The notes beneath the pieces were generated by a model that ran no database searches, had not been told where the DNA came from, and saw only the letters and a program-made list of their open reading frames with translations. From contig DATDBU010000130.1 in the NCBI GenBank assembly GCA_036524675.1, positions 1 through 13,970 on the forward strand: a DNA stretch of 13,970 bases, written 5' to 3'. Positions 1-6,348 of the stretch are shown here, piece by piece (position 1 is the first letter of the stretch; each line of letters begins with the position of its first letter). The position numbers and the translations under genes were made by a program. Origin of the DNA: DATDAW01 sp036524675 (lineage in GTDB: Bacteria; Verrucomicrobiota; Verrucomicrobiia; Chthoniobacterales; DASVRZ01).

Positions 1-11
1 TGTAGGAATCC

Positions 12-34
12 CCGGGGCTGCGCGCCCCTGGGAC
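12..34. repeat. GC-rich hairpin near left edge
   Basis: The arms CCCCGGGGC and GCCCCTGGG can pair at 8 of 9 positions around the loop TGCGC. It lies about 80 bp beyond the stop codon of the minus-strand transposase remnant. No clear U-run follows in that direction, so a terminator role is only possible. It may instead be part of a dispersed palindromic repeat cut by the window edge. Confidence 0.3.
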
Positions 35-114
35 CCGCGGTTTGGGGAGAACCAGAGGCCGCTGCCGCGCCAATTTGCAATCACAGCCAAAACCCAAATA
101 CTAACAACTCGACC

Positions 115-558
115 CTAAACACAAAATTTCCGACACCGCCGCAGTTCGACGACCTTTTGCCACGGCACATCGCCCCTTTGGTTCGCTAATGCCTCGGTCC
201 AGAACTGATCGAGCTCGAGCTCTTCAAAGAGCCGGCAGCCCACCCAACACGCGCCAAACTGCCGGGGTCGTCGAATGAGCAGACTGGAGAGCTTAACCAG
301 CGCCACCTCGTCCTGATCGACCGCCACGCGTGTCTGGTTCTCGCGATCGCTAAGAAGGCGCATCTGCTTGCGCTCGCCGCTCTCACAGACCACCTCGATC
401 GCCCGCTGCCAGCGATCAAGCTGGGTGGTGTTGAGCTCTCCAAGATGGAGCACCTTGCGCTGCAACACACGGCGTCGGCTCACGCGCACACTCTCACATA
501 CTGAGTAGTAGATATGTTCCTTGCCATCCTTGCGCACGAGATGTCGTTTCAAAAACAC
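115..558 (-). pseudogene. 3'-truncated transposase remnant (IS1634/IS4-like N-terminus)
   Basis: A 147-residue reading frame opens with GTG at 558-556. The stretches VLHLGELNTTQ, SSLLIRRPRQFGACWVG and VPWQKVVEL are typical of the N-terminal part of IS1634/IS4-superfamily transposases seen in Verrucomicrobia and Planctomycetes. Such proteins usually run to about 500-600 residues and carry a DDE catalytic core. Here the similarity stops after VVEL (about residue 139, near base 141) and the frame ends eight residues later, so the whole catalytic core is missing. Bases 1-114 do not continue the protein in another frame that I can recognise. It is therefore a dead fragment left by a deletion or a later rearrangement. 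The family call rests on recalled sequence style, so the exact IS family is uncertain; that it is a transposase fragment is fairly sure. Confidence 0.65.
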
Positions 559-646
559 TCCGCTACTTTGCCACCTCGGCGCCCACCCACGCCAGGGGGT
601 AGGTTGTCACACGGGCCTTTGCACCATCACTCCCCTTCAAACTCAG

Positions 647-703
647 CGACTTACGCGCGAAAATTCCTCAAAATGCCCATTTCGTGCGAAAGTCGGGTTA
701 GGC
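647..703 (+). repeat. Hairpin abutting GTTAGGC, site 1 (possible attC-like recombination site)
   Basis: The left arm 647-664 (starts CGACTTACGCGCG) and the right arm 679-695 (ends GCGAAAGTCG) pair almost throughout, with one mismatch, one G.T pair and one bulged A, around a 14-nt loop. One base later comes GTTAGGC (697-703), which fits the integron core-site consensus GTTRRRY. The next reading frame starts 8 bp further on. A good partner core (RYYYAAC) is missing on the left; the nearest match is TTCAAAC at 636-642, which keeps only the AAC. No integrase gene is in the window, so the attC reading is a hypothesis. Confidence 0.3.
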
Positions 704-711
704 GCTTTTAT

Positions 712-1308
712 GTGCGTTCCGTGAACCGAGCGATTTCGATTCTCGCATTGAGTGCGGCTTGCGCACTTCACGCTGCGCCGTTTTACGACAAGGTCCTCAG
801 CAACGACTTTTCTCCCCACACCGACATTCTCGTTCAGCACTATTTCGAGCGGGGCGGCACGGATCAGATTTGGCTCGTTTCGACCGCAGACCCATCCAAG
901 CGTCGCCTTCTCTTCACCCATCAGCGCCACGCCGAGGTGGTTTTCTCTCCCGACCAAAAGTGGCTGGTCATCAACAACCATTGTTTGAGCAACAAATCCC
1001 GCTTGTTGCTTTACCACCAGAAAGCCCCCTTGGACTACGAGCAGGTCGCCGACCTCACGGATGCCGCATGGCAGTTCTTCGACGAGCAGCACGGACGCAC
1101 CAAACCCACCAACTTCGACCACTCTTATATCGAGGCTCTGCGGTGGGCGGACGATGAGCCGCCAACTTTACTTCTCTACCTCGACGGACATGGAGACAGC
1201 CGGAACCACACGAGCGATTGGTATTGCCTCTACGATGTGCAGGCGAAGACTTTCAGCGTAGATTTCGTCGCCCACAACAAGAAAGCGACGAAGCTCGAAC
1301 CCGAATGA
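712..1308 (+). CDS. Hypothetical secreted protein, unrecognised family
   Basis: The protein has 198 residues from GTG 712, or 195 from the in-frame GTG at 721. Neither start has a Shine-Dalgarno sequence. An upstream in-frame ATG at 514 would add 66 poor-quality residues that run through the transposase end, so I reject it. The N-terminus reads as a signal peptide: basic (R, R), a hydrophobic core ISILALSAACAL, then a likely cleavage site after LHA. The mature part contains VVFSPDQKWLVINN, which resembles one blade of a TolB/WD-like beta-propeller, but one blade does not make a propeller. The C-terminal half is rich in acidic and aromatic residues and has no motif I recognise. It probably works in the periplasm or outside the cell. 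The gene stands alone between two hairpin/GTTAGGC sites, an arrangement that looks like a mobile cassette. Function unknown. Confidence 0.6.
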   Translation: MRSVNRAISILALSAACALHAAPFYDKVLSNDFSPHTDILVQHYFERGGTDQIWLVSTADPSKRRLLFTHQRHAEVVFSPDQKWLVINNHCLSNKSRLLLYHQKAPLDYEQVADLTDAAWQFFDEQHGRTKPTNFDHSYIEALRWADDEPPTLLLYLDGHGDSRNHTSDWYCLYDVQAKTFSVDFVAHNKKATKLEPE

Positions 1309-1438
1309 ACGAAAACGCCTAAATAGTTAAAAGTCAATGTATGGAGGCGCAGTCACGACCCTTCGGCGGCAATATTGGAATGCCGTGCAAGGTCGTTTCC
1401 CGAGACGTTGTTAAAGGCGGAGTTATTCACATTTCTTC

Positions 1439-1500
1439 CGACCGAAAATTGTGATTAACTTTGTTGTGCCTTCAGACCAGCAATATTTCGGTCGTTAGGC
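1439..1500 (+). repeat. Hairpin abutting GTTAGGC, site 2 (possible attC-like recombination site)
   Basis: CGACCGAAAATTG (1439-1451) and CAATATTTCGGTCG (1481-1494) are inverted repeats with one bulged base and a 29-nt loop. The right arm runs into GTTAGGC (1494-1500), the same heptamer as at site 1. The next secreted-protein gene starts 17 bp later. GCCTAAA (1317-1323), 8 bp after the previous stop codon, could be a degraded partner core, but the sequence next to it does not pair with the right side. Only the right half of an attC-like structure is convincing. Confidence 0.3.
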
Positions 1501-1517
1501 CCTTCTGCGCGTTAACC

Positions 1518-2015
1518 ATGAACGAACACAAAACAGACTTGATCGTTGCCGTCATGCTTTTGCTCGTTTCACACATCTTTGGTGCCGAGACGGCACGTGA
1601 GTATGAGGCACAGGACGGCTGGCGCATACTTCAGTCGGCACTTCCATTCGCCCTGAAGTCCAATCGGCAAGCAATCCATGACTGCTTCATGGCCTCTTAT
1701 CTTCGGGCATCGTCGCCCTTTCTTGGCGGCGAGGACTGCGAGGCGATTCACAGCGGCTTATCCGAGATTCTCTTTCGTGGCGGCGACCCCGCCTTTTCGC
1801 AGGCGCTCACAGTGGAGCGACCTGAGGTCATTGCCGCGGTGAAGTTCTGGATACGGCAGTCGCCCGGATTCTACCGCCGCAACGGCTTCAAGACCTTAGA
1901 CATCGACGATTATCCAAAGACAAAGAACCTGTTGGACTCCGTTTCCGATGTGGATTTCCCTTTGAAGGGGGGGGCACTGCGACGGGCTCCGTTACTGAAG
2001 CAACTTTCTCAGTGA
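1518..2015 (+). CDS. Hypothetical secreted protein, unrecognised family
   Basis: The gene encodes 165 residues from ATG 1518. I chose this start because the signal peptide begins there: MNEHKTDLIV followed by the hydrophobic stretch AVMLLLVSHIF and a probable cut after FGA (residue 23). No Shine-Dalgarno sequence is visible. The mature protein is soluble-looking and mixed in charge, with two Cys residues (in AIHDCFMAS and GGEDCEAI) that could form a disulfide after export. I recognise no family. The last 17 codons follow a run of eight G (1967-1974). A shift there gives a different C-terminus: with nine G the frame runs on to a TAA near 2052 (GSVTEATFSVTTEAP...), and with seven G it stops near 2002. 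The annotated C-terminus is therefore doubtful. The gene sits directly after the second hairpin/GTTAGGC site, parallel to the preceding secreted gene. Confidence 0.55.
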   Translation: MNEHKTDLIVAVMLLLVSHIFGAETAREYEAQDGWRILQSALPFALKSNRQAIHDCFMASYLRASSPFLGGEDCEAIHSGLSEILFRGGDPAFSQALTVERPEVIAAVKFWIRQSPGFYRRNGFKTLDIDDYPKTKNLLDSVSDVDFPLKGGALRRAPLLKQLSQ

Positions 2016-2028
2016 CAACCGAAGCGCC

Positions 2029-2046
2029 TAGGGAAACGCTGATTAA
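2029..2046. repeat. TAGGGAAAC...GATTAA box, copy 1
   Basis: TAGGGAAACGCTGATTAA matches the sequence at 11631-11648 at 16 of 18 positions. It lies just beyond the stop codon of the preceding secreted-protein gene, as the second copy lies just beyond the antiporter stop. This position is typical of an interspersed 3'-flank repeat. Confidence 0.5.
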
Positions 2047-2068
2047 AATCTAACGAAGAGAGATTGTC

Positions 2069-2097
2069 CGCAGATTTCACAGATTTTCGCAGATTTT
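2069..2097. repeat. Three-unit CGCAGATTT tandem repeat
   Basis: Three units of about 10 nt follow one another: CGCAGATTTC, ACAGATTTT and CGCAGATTTT. Arrays of this wording are common dispersed intergenic repeats in Verrucomicrobia-like genomes (from memory). No function can be assigned. Confidence 0.5.
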
Positions 2098-2475
2098 GAA
2101 GGCCGCGAAGCCGGCGTATACACCTGTGCTTGAACATGCCCCGGTTGGTTGAGAGCCTCTGATGGAGCACTGCCCATGACGTTTGTGTTAGCGACAATGG
2201 GCACCGGACGTCTGCTGTGGCATTGCAGATTTTGGCAATGGGAGGGCCCACCGGCATCCGATCAGCACATTGAGCCGATCTCCACCAAATGACTTCTAAT
2301 CGATACGCTTCAGGCAGCAGCCCGGCGGTTGCGCTTACCGCGCTTTTCGCAGAGTAAGTTAAAGTTAAAGAGCAGGAGCAATGGAAAAAACGCTGCGGCG
2401 GTGACCCGAGTGATTTCCTCTTCTTCTTTGCGTCTTCGCGCCTTTGCGGTGATATCCAGCTGCTCTAACGACAGA

Positions 2476-2511
2476 ACAATTCCCGCGGCTTCTCTCAACC
2501 GCGGGAATTGT
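2476..2511 (-). terminator. Perfect 13-bp hairpin downstream of the ferritin-like gene
   Basis: ACAATTCCCGCGG (2476-2488) and CCGCGGGAATTGT (2499-2511) pair perfectly around a 10-nt loop. The hairpin begins 35 bp beyond the minus-strand stop codon at 2547. In that direction it is followed by TCTGTCG, not a U-run, so it may act by a non-canonical route, as an mRNA 3' end, or be a palindromic repeat. Confidence 0.45.
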
Positions 2512-2546
2512 CCGTGGCAGCCAACCAGGAGAATTTTTTTTCGCCG

Positions 2547-3050
2547 TCAAGTTTTTGCCATCTGCTGGGCATCGACATTGACTGCGGTTTCGGCCAATTG
2601 CGTGAGTTTCTTGTCCGTCTCGGCTTCTTCATCGAGCGTTTGTTGAAGGACTTTGGCCGCTTCCTTTTCCCCCAATAGTTCCGCGAATGTCCGCGCGGAT
2701 CCGTATCCGGCGATTTCGTAGTGTTCGACCCGTTGCGCGGCGCTGATGAGCAGTGCGTCTTTGACCTCCGGCACGCCACCTTCCGAAATGACGTGTTCGC
2801 CTTCTTCGATGAGGCCTTCCATCGCAGGACACTTGTCGCCGCGTGTGCTTTCGCCGAGCTTGGTTAGAATTTTCTCGAGGCGATTAACGTGCTCCTCCGT
2901 CTGGTGAAGGTGATGTTCAAATCCGTCTGCGAGTTGCTTGTGAGCGGCGGCTTTCGCCATCTTTGGCAGGGCGCGGACCAGTTGTTTCTCCGCGCTGAAA
3001 AGGTCTTTGAGTTCGTGGATGTAAACGTCTCGTAGCGAGTTTATTTTCAT
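2547..3050 (-). CDS. YciE/YciF-family ferritin-like protein (DUF892)
   Basis: This 167-residue protein is full length for the DUF892 family (about 160-170). The family folds as a ferritin-like four-helix bundle that can bind a di-metal centre. It is often induced by osmotic, oxidative or general stress, and its biochemical reaction is not firmly settled. The N-terminal signature is clear: SLRDVYIHELKDLFSAEKQL (residues 5-24). It is followed by FEHHLHQTEEHVNRLEKI (about 44-61) and QRVEHYEIAGYGSARTFAELLG (about 106-127). Likely metal ligands are among E21, E52, E109, H110 and E112. No signal peptide is present, so it should be cytoplasmic. ATG 3050 fits the usual family start; no strong Shine-Dalgarno sequence is seen. 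It is transcribed alone, divergently from the oxidoreductase across 279 bp, and a perfect hairpin lies downstream. Confidence 0.92.
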   Translation of the reverse strand: MKINSLRDVYIHELKDLFSAEKQLVRALPKMAKAAAHKQLADGFEHHLHQTEEHVNRLEKILTKLGESTRGDKCPAMEGLIEEGEHVISEGGVPEVKDALLISAAQRVEHYEIAGYGSARTFAELLGEKEAAKVLQQTLDEEAETDKKLTQLAETAVNVDAQQMAKT

Positions 3051-3329
3051 ACTTGAGGTTCGCTGGTGCGCCCAGCATGGGACGTGTGAGGTCTATCAGG
3101 CCCCTGCCTGAAAACGGGTTCGGGAAGGCGGAGGCGCCGCAATTCGTCCTCGACCTTCGCTCTCCTACGCGTCCTCGACAACGCAGCATTTCGAGGGCGA
3201 CGGACGAGGGCGAGAACGAAGAGGAAAAAGGATTTTCATGAACGTCTTTCCAGACCAAAAACGCCGCTGATTCGGCACTCAGGGTTTCCCCTGAGGCGCA
3301 TGTGAGGCAGTTGGACCGAACCTAAAGTG

Positions 3330-4436
3330 ATGAGAACACTCTCCGATCCCGTTCGTTACGCTGTTGTTGGCCTCGGGCATATTGCGCAAACGGCTGTGCT
3401 GCCCGCTTTTCGACATTCACGAAACTCGAAACTCGTAGCATTGATCACTGGCGATCCGCGGAAAGAGTCCGAGCTAAGCGACCGCTACGGCGTGCCTGGA
3501 TACGACTATCACGATCTTGAAGCGGCCATCCTGCGGGAAGGCGTTGATGTGGTTTATATCTGCCTGCCCAACACTCTCCATCGAGCATGCGCCGAGCGCG
3601 CCGCGGCGGCGAAAGCGCATGTTCTTTGTGAAAAACCCCTGGCAGTCACCGAAGAAGACTGCCGGGCGATCATGTCCGCTGCCGAAAAGAATCATGTCGC
3701 ACTGATGGTCGCTTACCGGCTGCATTTCACCGACGCCCATGTCCGCGCCGTCGAACTCGTACGCTCGGGCGAGCTCGGCGAAATCCGCTTTTTCAATTCC
3801 CTCTTCGCCATGCAAGTGAAGGAAGAAAATATCCGGACCCGGCGCGATATGGGAGGCGGCACGTTGTACGACATCGGCATTTATTGCATCAACGCGGCGC
3901 GCTACCTTTTCCAGGATGAACCCGAGGAAGTAATCGCGGCGACGGGAACCCGGCCCGACGAACGTTTTCAGGAAATCGAGGAGATGACGAGCGCCGTCCT
4001 GCGTTTCCCAGGTGATCGGCTCGCGACATTCACATGCAGCTTCGGGTCTACCGAAGTGGATCAGCTCGACATCATTGGCACAAAAGGCACGTTGCAGATC
4101 AAACCGGCTTACACGTACTCGGGGCCGTTGACTTGGTTCAAAAAAACCAACAACCGCGTCGAGGAAGTCATTTTCCCAGCCGGTGACCAATTTGCCGGTG
4201 AGCTGACCTACTTCTCGGATTGTCTTTTGAACGACAAACGACCAGAACCCTCGGGTGCGGAAGGCGTGGCCGATGTGCGGATCATCAATGCCCTTTACGA
4301 ATCCGCCCGCGACGGGCGCGCCATCAAAATCGGTGCCGCGGAAAAGACCGATCGCCCCGATGCCCGCCAGGAAATCAAGCATCCCCCTTTCAAGGCGCCT
4401 CCTAAACTCGTCGCTGCCGAGGCGCCACACACATGA
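3330..4436 (+). CDS. Gfo/Idh/MocA-family NAD(P)-dependent oxidoreductase
   Basis: The protein has 368 residues from ATG 3330; a GTG directly before it (3327) would add one residue. The N-terminal Rossmann fold is shown by YAVVGLGHIAQTAVLPAF (residues 10-27), where G14-x-G16 contacts the dinucleotide. The family motif EKP is at 101-103 and supplies the conserved lysine. The C-terminal sheet domain starts with GGGTLYDIGIYCINAARYLF (175-194). The overall wording resembles the glucose-fructose oxidoreductase branch, so a sugar or inositol-type substrate oxidised or reduced with NAD(P) is likely; the exact substrate cannot be read. There is no Tat or Sec signal peptide, unlike the Zymomonas periplasmic enzyme, so it should be cytoplasmic. 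The basic, Pro-rich tail (350-368) is a small extra. It stands alone, followed by 346 bp without a gene. Confidence 0.9.
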   Translation: MRTLSDPVRYAVVGLGHIAQTAVLPAFRHSRNSKLVALITGDPRKESELSDRYGVPGYDYHDLEAAILREGVDVVYICLPNTLHRACAERAAAAKAHVLCEKPLAVTEEDCRAIMSAAEKNHVALMVAYRLHFTDAHVRAVELVRSGELGEIRFFNSLFAMQVKEENIRTRRDMGGGTLYDIGIYCINAARYLFQDEPEEVIAATGTRPDERFQEIEEMTSAVLRFPGDRLATFTCSFGSTEVDQLDIIGTKGTLQIKPAYTYSGPLTWFKKTNNRVEEVIFPAGDQFAGELTYFSDCLLNDKRPEPSGAEGVADVRIINALYESARDGRAIKIGAAEKTDRPDARQEIKHPPFKAPPKLVAAEAPHT

Positions 4437-4782
4437 ACCCGAAAACGGCGTTTGACCCGGAGGGGCATTTGGAAATTAGCCGATGGCGATAGTCGTACAT
4501 GGAGAGGCGATGGAGCGCTTGGTTTTCATGCGGCAAATCCCAGTCCCGCGCGGCCCCTCCGGGGCAGTCGTATTTTTATCCGGTCCGGTGGTTGTCACAC
4601 CGGCTAATTTCTCAAAACCATTCGGGTCAAAAGCCGGCAGTCCTGTTTTTTTTGCAACGTCTTGCGATCGAGCCTCCTGAATTCTGCATCACCCGATGCA
4701 TTCACCAGGGCTCCCACGCTCGTTATCCCAAACGGACAAGCTGCAAAATGGTCCCTTCGACAGCCTGCTGAATGGAAAACCT
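4437..4782. other. Intergenic region upstream of the response regulator
   Basis: These 346 bp show no credible gene. They hold two short GC-rich hairpins: GCCCC/GGGGC (4553-4565), followed eight bases later by five T, and CCGGTG/CACCGG (4585-4603). The first could end the oxidoreductase transcript weakly; the second could be an operator or part of a leader. An in-frame ATG at 4696 would extend the response regulator by 29 residues, but they do not look like a receiver-domain N-terminus. Confidence 0.45.
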
Positions 4783-5484
4783 ATGCAACTCGCAGAATTG
4801 AACGAAAACCAGAGCTCGCCAGCCACGCCAGCGCTTGAAAAGCGCATCCTGCTTGTGGATGACCATCCAGGATTCCGCCTGGGAATGGCGGCTTTGATCG
4901 GAGAAGAGCCCGATCTGGCTGTCTGTGGTGAAGCTGAAAACGCTCATTCAGCTCTCGACGCCATGCGCACGCTCAAGCCGGATATCGTCCTGCTCGATAT
5001 TTCCATGCCTGGCATCGACGGCATCGAGCTCATCAAGCTCATGATGGCTGAGCAACCCAAGCTGATCATTCTGGTGCTTTCGATGCACGATGAATCCATT
5101 TACGCGTTACGGGCGCTGCGTGCCGGAGCCAAAGGTTATGTCATGAAAATGGAGCCGGTGGACAATGTCCTTATGGCCATTCACAAAGTGTTGAGCGGCA
5201 ACATTTACGTCAGCCCGCGTTTCTGTGAGCGTCTCGTTTTCAGGGCCATCCAGGCGCAGGAAAACGGCACCGGTTCGCCCGTTGACGGTCTGTCCGACCG
5301 CGAATTGGAAGTCCTGCAATTGCTCGGAAAAAACGTCGGCACCCGCGGCATCGCCGGCCAGCTTCATCTGAGCGTCAAAACCATCGAGACCCACCGGGCA
5401 CACATCAAAGAAAAGCTCGGCTTCAAGGATCCTGCCGAGATGGTTCGTTTCGCTGCTGACTGGGTCGCTCTGGAACAAGGTTGA
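4783..5484 (+). CDS. NarL/LuxR-type two-component response regulator
   Basis: The protein has 233 residues from ATG 4783. The receiver domain spans about residues 20-138. It has the acidic pair D26-D27 (ILLVDDHPGFR), the phospho-acceptor D72 (IVLLDISMPG), the switch residue S100 and the conserved lysine K122 in GYVMK. The C-terminal LuxR/GerE helix-turn-helix (about 170-220) is complete: LSDRELEVLQLLGKN, then LSVKTIETHRAHIKEKLGF. All phosphorylation residues are intact, so it should be a phosphorylation-controlled DNA-binding transcription factor. The N-terminal 19 residues are a variable lead. No sensor kinase is encoded next to it, so it is an orphan whose partner lies elsewhere. It converges on the metallophosphoesterase gene with 73 bp between stops. 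The targets cannot be read; the stress-type neighbours are only suggestive. Confidence 0.93.
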   Translation: MQLAELNENQSSPATPALEKRILLVDDHPGFRLGMAALIGEEPDLAVCGEAENAHSALDAMRTLKPDIVLLDISMPGIDGIELIKLMMAEQPKLIILVLSMHDESIYALRALRAGAKGYVMKMEPVDNVLMAIHKVLSGNIYVSPRFCERLVFRAIQAQENGTGSPVDGLSDRELEVLQLLGKNVGTRGIAGQLHLSVKTIETHRAHIKEKLGFKDPAEMVRFAADWVALEQG

Positions 5485-5517
5485 AGGGTTTTCGAGGCAT
5501 TTTTTGAAAGTGTTGCC

Positions 5518-5559
5518 GAGCTTGGGGAAGCACGCCGCGGCGCTGCCCTCCCCGAGTTC
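5518..5559. terminator. Possible shared hairpin between convergent genes
   Basis: GAGCTTGGGGA (5518-5528) and TCCCCGAGTTC (5549-5559) pair at 9 of 11 positions, the other two being wobble or mismatched pairs, and enclose the palindrome CGCCGCGGCG. It lies between the converging stop codons of the response regulator and the metallophosphoesterase and overlaps the latter's stop. No U-run follows on either side, so its use as a bidirectional terminator is uncertain. Confidence 0.3.
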
Positions 5560-6307
5560 ACGGCACTATTTCCACCACCCGAAAACAGGGGCTATCCGGT
5601 TGTGAGCGTTTCAAGACAGGAATGGAAACATTGTAAATCGGCACGCCATTCGTCGTTGTGGCCTCGGCCTGGCCATTGTGGGCGTGTCCGTGAAATACGG
5701 CATCCACGTGGAAACGGTTCAGCGGCCCTTCCAGCCGTGTGGAACCGAGAAACGGGAAAATTTCCGGCGATTCCCCCTGCACGGTGTCGCGAATCGGCGC
5801 GTAATGCAGCAGGACAACGCGTTTTGCCGTGCCCAAACGTGCCAACGATCGCTCCAACCGCATCGCATGATCCACTGCCTCCTGCACAAAGGCTTTGATG
5901 AGCGGTTCGCCCCAAGGGCTAAGCATTTCGCGGCCAAACCCTCCCCCGAAACCGCATACACCAGCGAACCCGATGCCCTCGATTTCTGTACATTCGCCGT
6001 CCAGCACTTTCACCCCCGCTTCCTCCATGATGCGGACGATTTGTTCTGCATGCCCGGATTCAAAGTCGTGATTTCCCAGCACGGCGATGACGGGAATCGT
6101 GGCGTGAGTGCGGATATCCTCGGCAAGCACCTGCGCCTCATCGACGTGGCCAAAATCCGTAAGATCACCGCAAAGCAGGAGCACCCCGGCAGCGTGAGAA
6201 GCCTCGACAAACAAGTTCTGGCATTGGCCTTTGGAGGTCCGCGTATAATGCAGATCGGCCGTGGCTGCGATCCGCAGGGGTTTTCCTGAGTTATTGTCGC
6301 TCATCAT
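5558..6307 (-). CDS. Calcineurin-like metallophosphoesterase
   Basis: This 249-residue protein carries the full set of metallophosphoesterase metal-binding motifs in order: D18-x-H20 (ATADLHY), G47-D48 (LLLCGDLTDFGH), G78-N79-H80-D81 (VLGNHDFES), H168 (LLHYAP) and the final G207-H208-x-H210 (FHGHAHNG). The fold binds two metals and hydrolyses phosphomonoester or phosphodiester bonds; family members act on nucleotides, nucleic acids or proteins, and the substrate here cannot be told. There is no signal peptide, so it is cytoplasmic. MM at the start gives two possible ATG codons (6307 or 6304). It is divergent from a nucleotidyltransferase gene with only 41 bp between start codons. This suggests shared control and perhaps opposing chemistry, one enzyme adding and the other removing a nucleotide or phosphate. 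Confidence 0.9.
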   Translation of the reverse strand: MMSDNNSGKPLRIAATADLHYTRTSKGQCQNLFVEASHAAGVLLLCGDLTDFGHVDEAQVLAEDIRTHATIPVIAVLGNHDFESGHAEQIVRIMEEAGVKVLDGECTEIEGIGFAGVCGFGGGFGREMLSPWGEPLIKAFVQEAVDHAMRLERSLARLGTAKRVVLLHYAPIRDTVQGESPEIFPFLGSTRLEGPLNRFHVDAVFHGHAHNGQAEATTTNGVPIYNVSIPVLKRSQPDSPCFRVVEIVP

Positions 6308-6348
6308 TTATAAATCGCGGACCGAGAGGGACTCCGGTCGCGTTTCTT
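6308..6348. promoter_or_regulatory. Short divergent promoter/operator spacer
   Basis: Only 41 bp separate the two divergent start codons. They contain an AT-rich TATAAA (6309-6314) and an inverted repeat, CGCGGACCG (6316-6324) with CGGTCGCG (6335-6342), one base bulged. This is a plausible operator shared by both genes. No clear -35 boxes or Shine-Dalgarno sequences fit, so the promoters may lie inside the opposite genes or the mRNAs may be nearly leaderless. Confidence 0.35.

Larger units (their letters stand above)
2016..2546. other. Gene-free region with dispersed repeats
   Basis: I see no convincing gene in these 531 bp. The short minus-strand frames (such as 2009-2257) have no start signal or family features. 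The region holds a TAGGGAAAC box (2029-2046), a three-unit CGCAGATTT tandem (2069-2097), a small inverted repeat TGCCCAT/ATGGGCA near 2170-2201, a 'TTTGCGTCTTCGCGCCTTTGCGGTGA'-type dispersed unit near 2427-2452, and a perfect 13-bp hairpin (2476-2511). Repeats of this style are scattered through intergenic DNA of Verrucomicrobia and related phyla. Confidence 0.6.

Noticed and set aside
514..711. N-terminal extension of the first secreted protein back to ATG 514
   Set aside because: It would overlap the transposase remnant and the hairpin, is low-complexity (Pro/His/Arg rich), and the signal peptide begins only at 712-721.
2069..2097. CRISPR-like array
   Set aside because: The units are 10 nt, directly adjacent, without spacers; it is a simple tandem repeat.
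2009..2257. 82-aa minus-strand frame in the intergenic region
   Set aside because: It reads through dispersed repeats, has no start signal, and shows no protein-like pattern.
3096..3111. TCAGGC-CCCT-GCCTGA hairpin as an operator of the ferritin-like gene
   Set aside because: The stem is only six bases, lies 46 bp upstream of the start, and has no second copy to support regulator binding.
3474..4430. 318-aa frame antisense to the oxidoreductase gene
   Set aside because: It is the mirror of a well-supported Gfo/Idh/MocA gene; GC-rich coding DNA often leaves long antisense frames.
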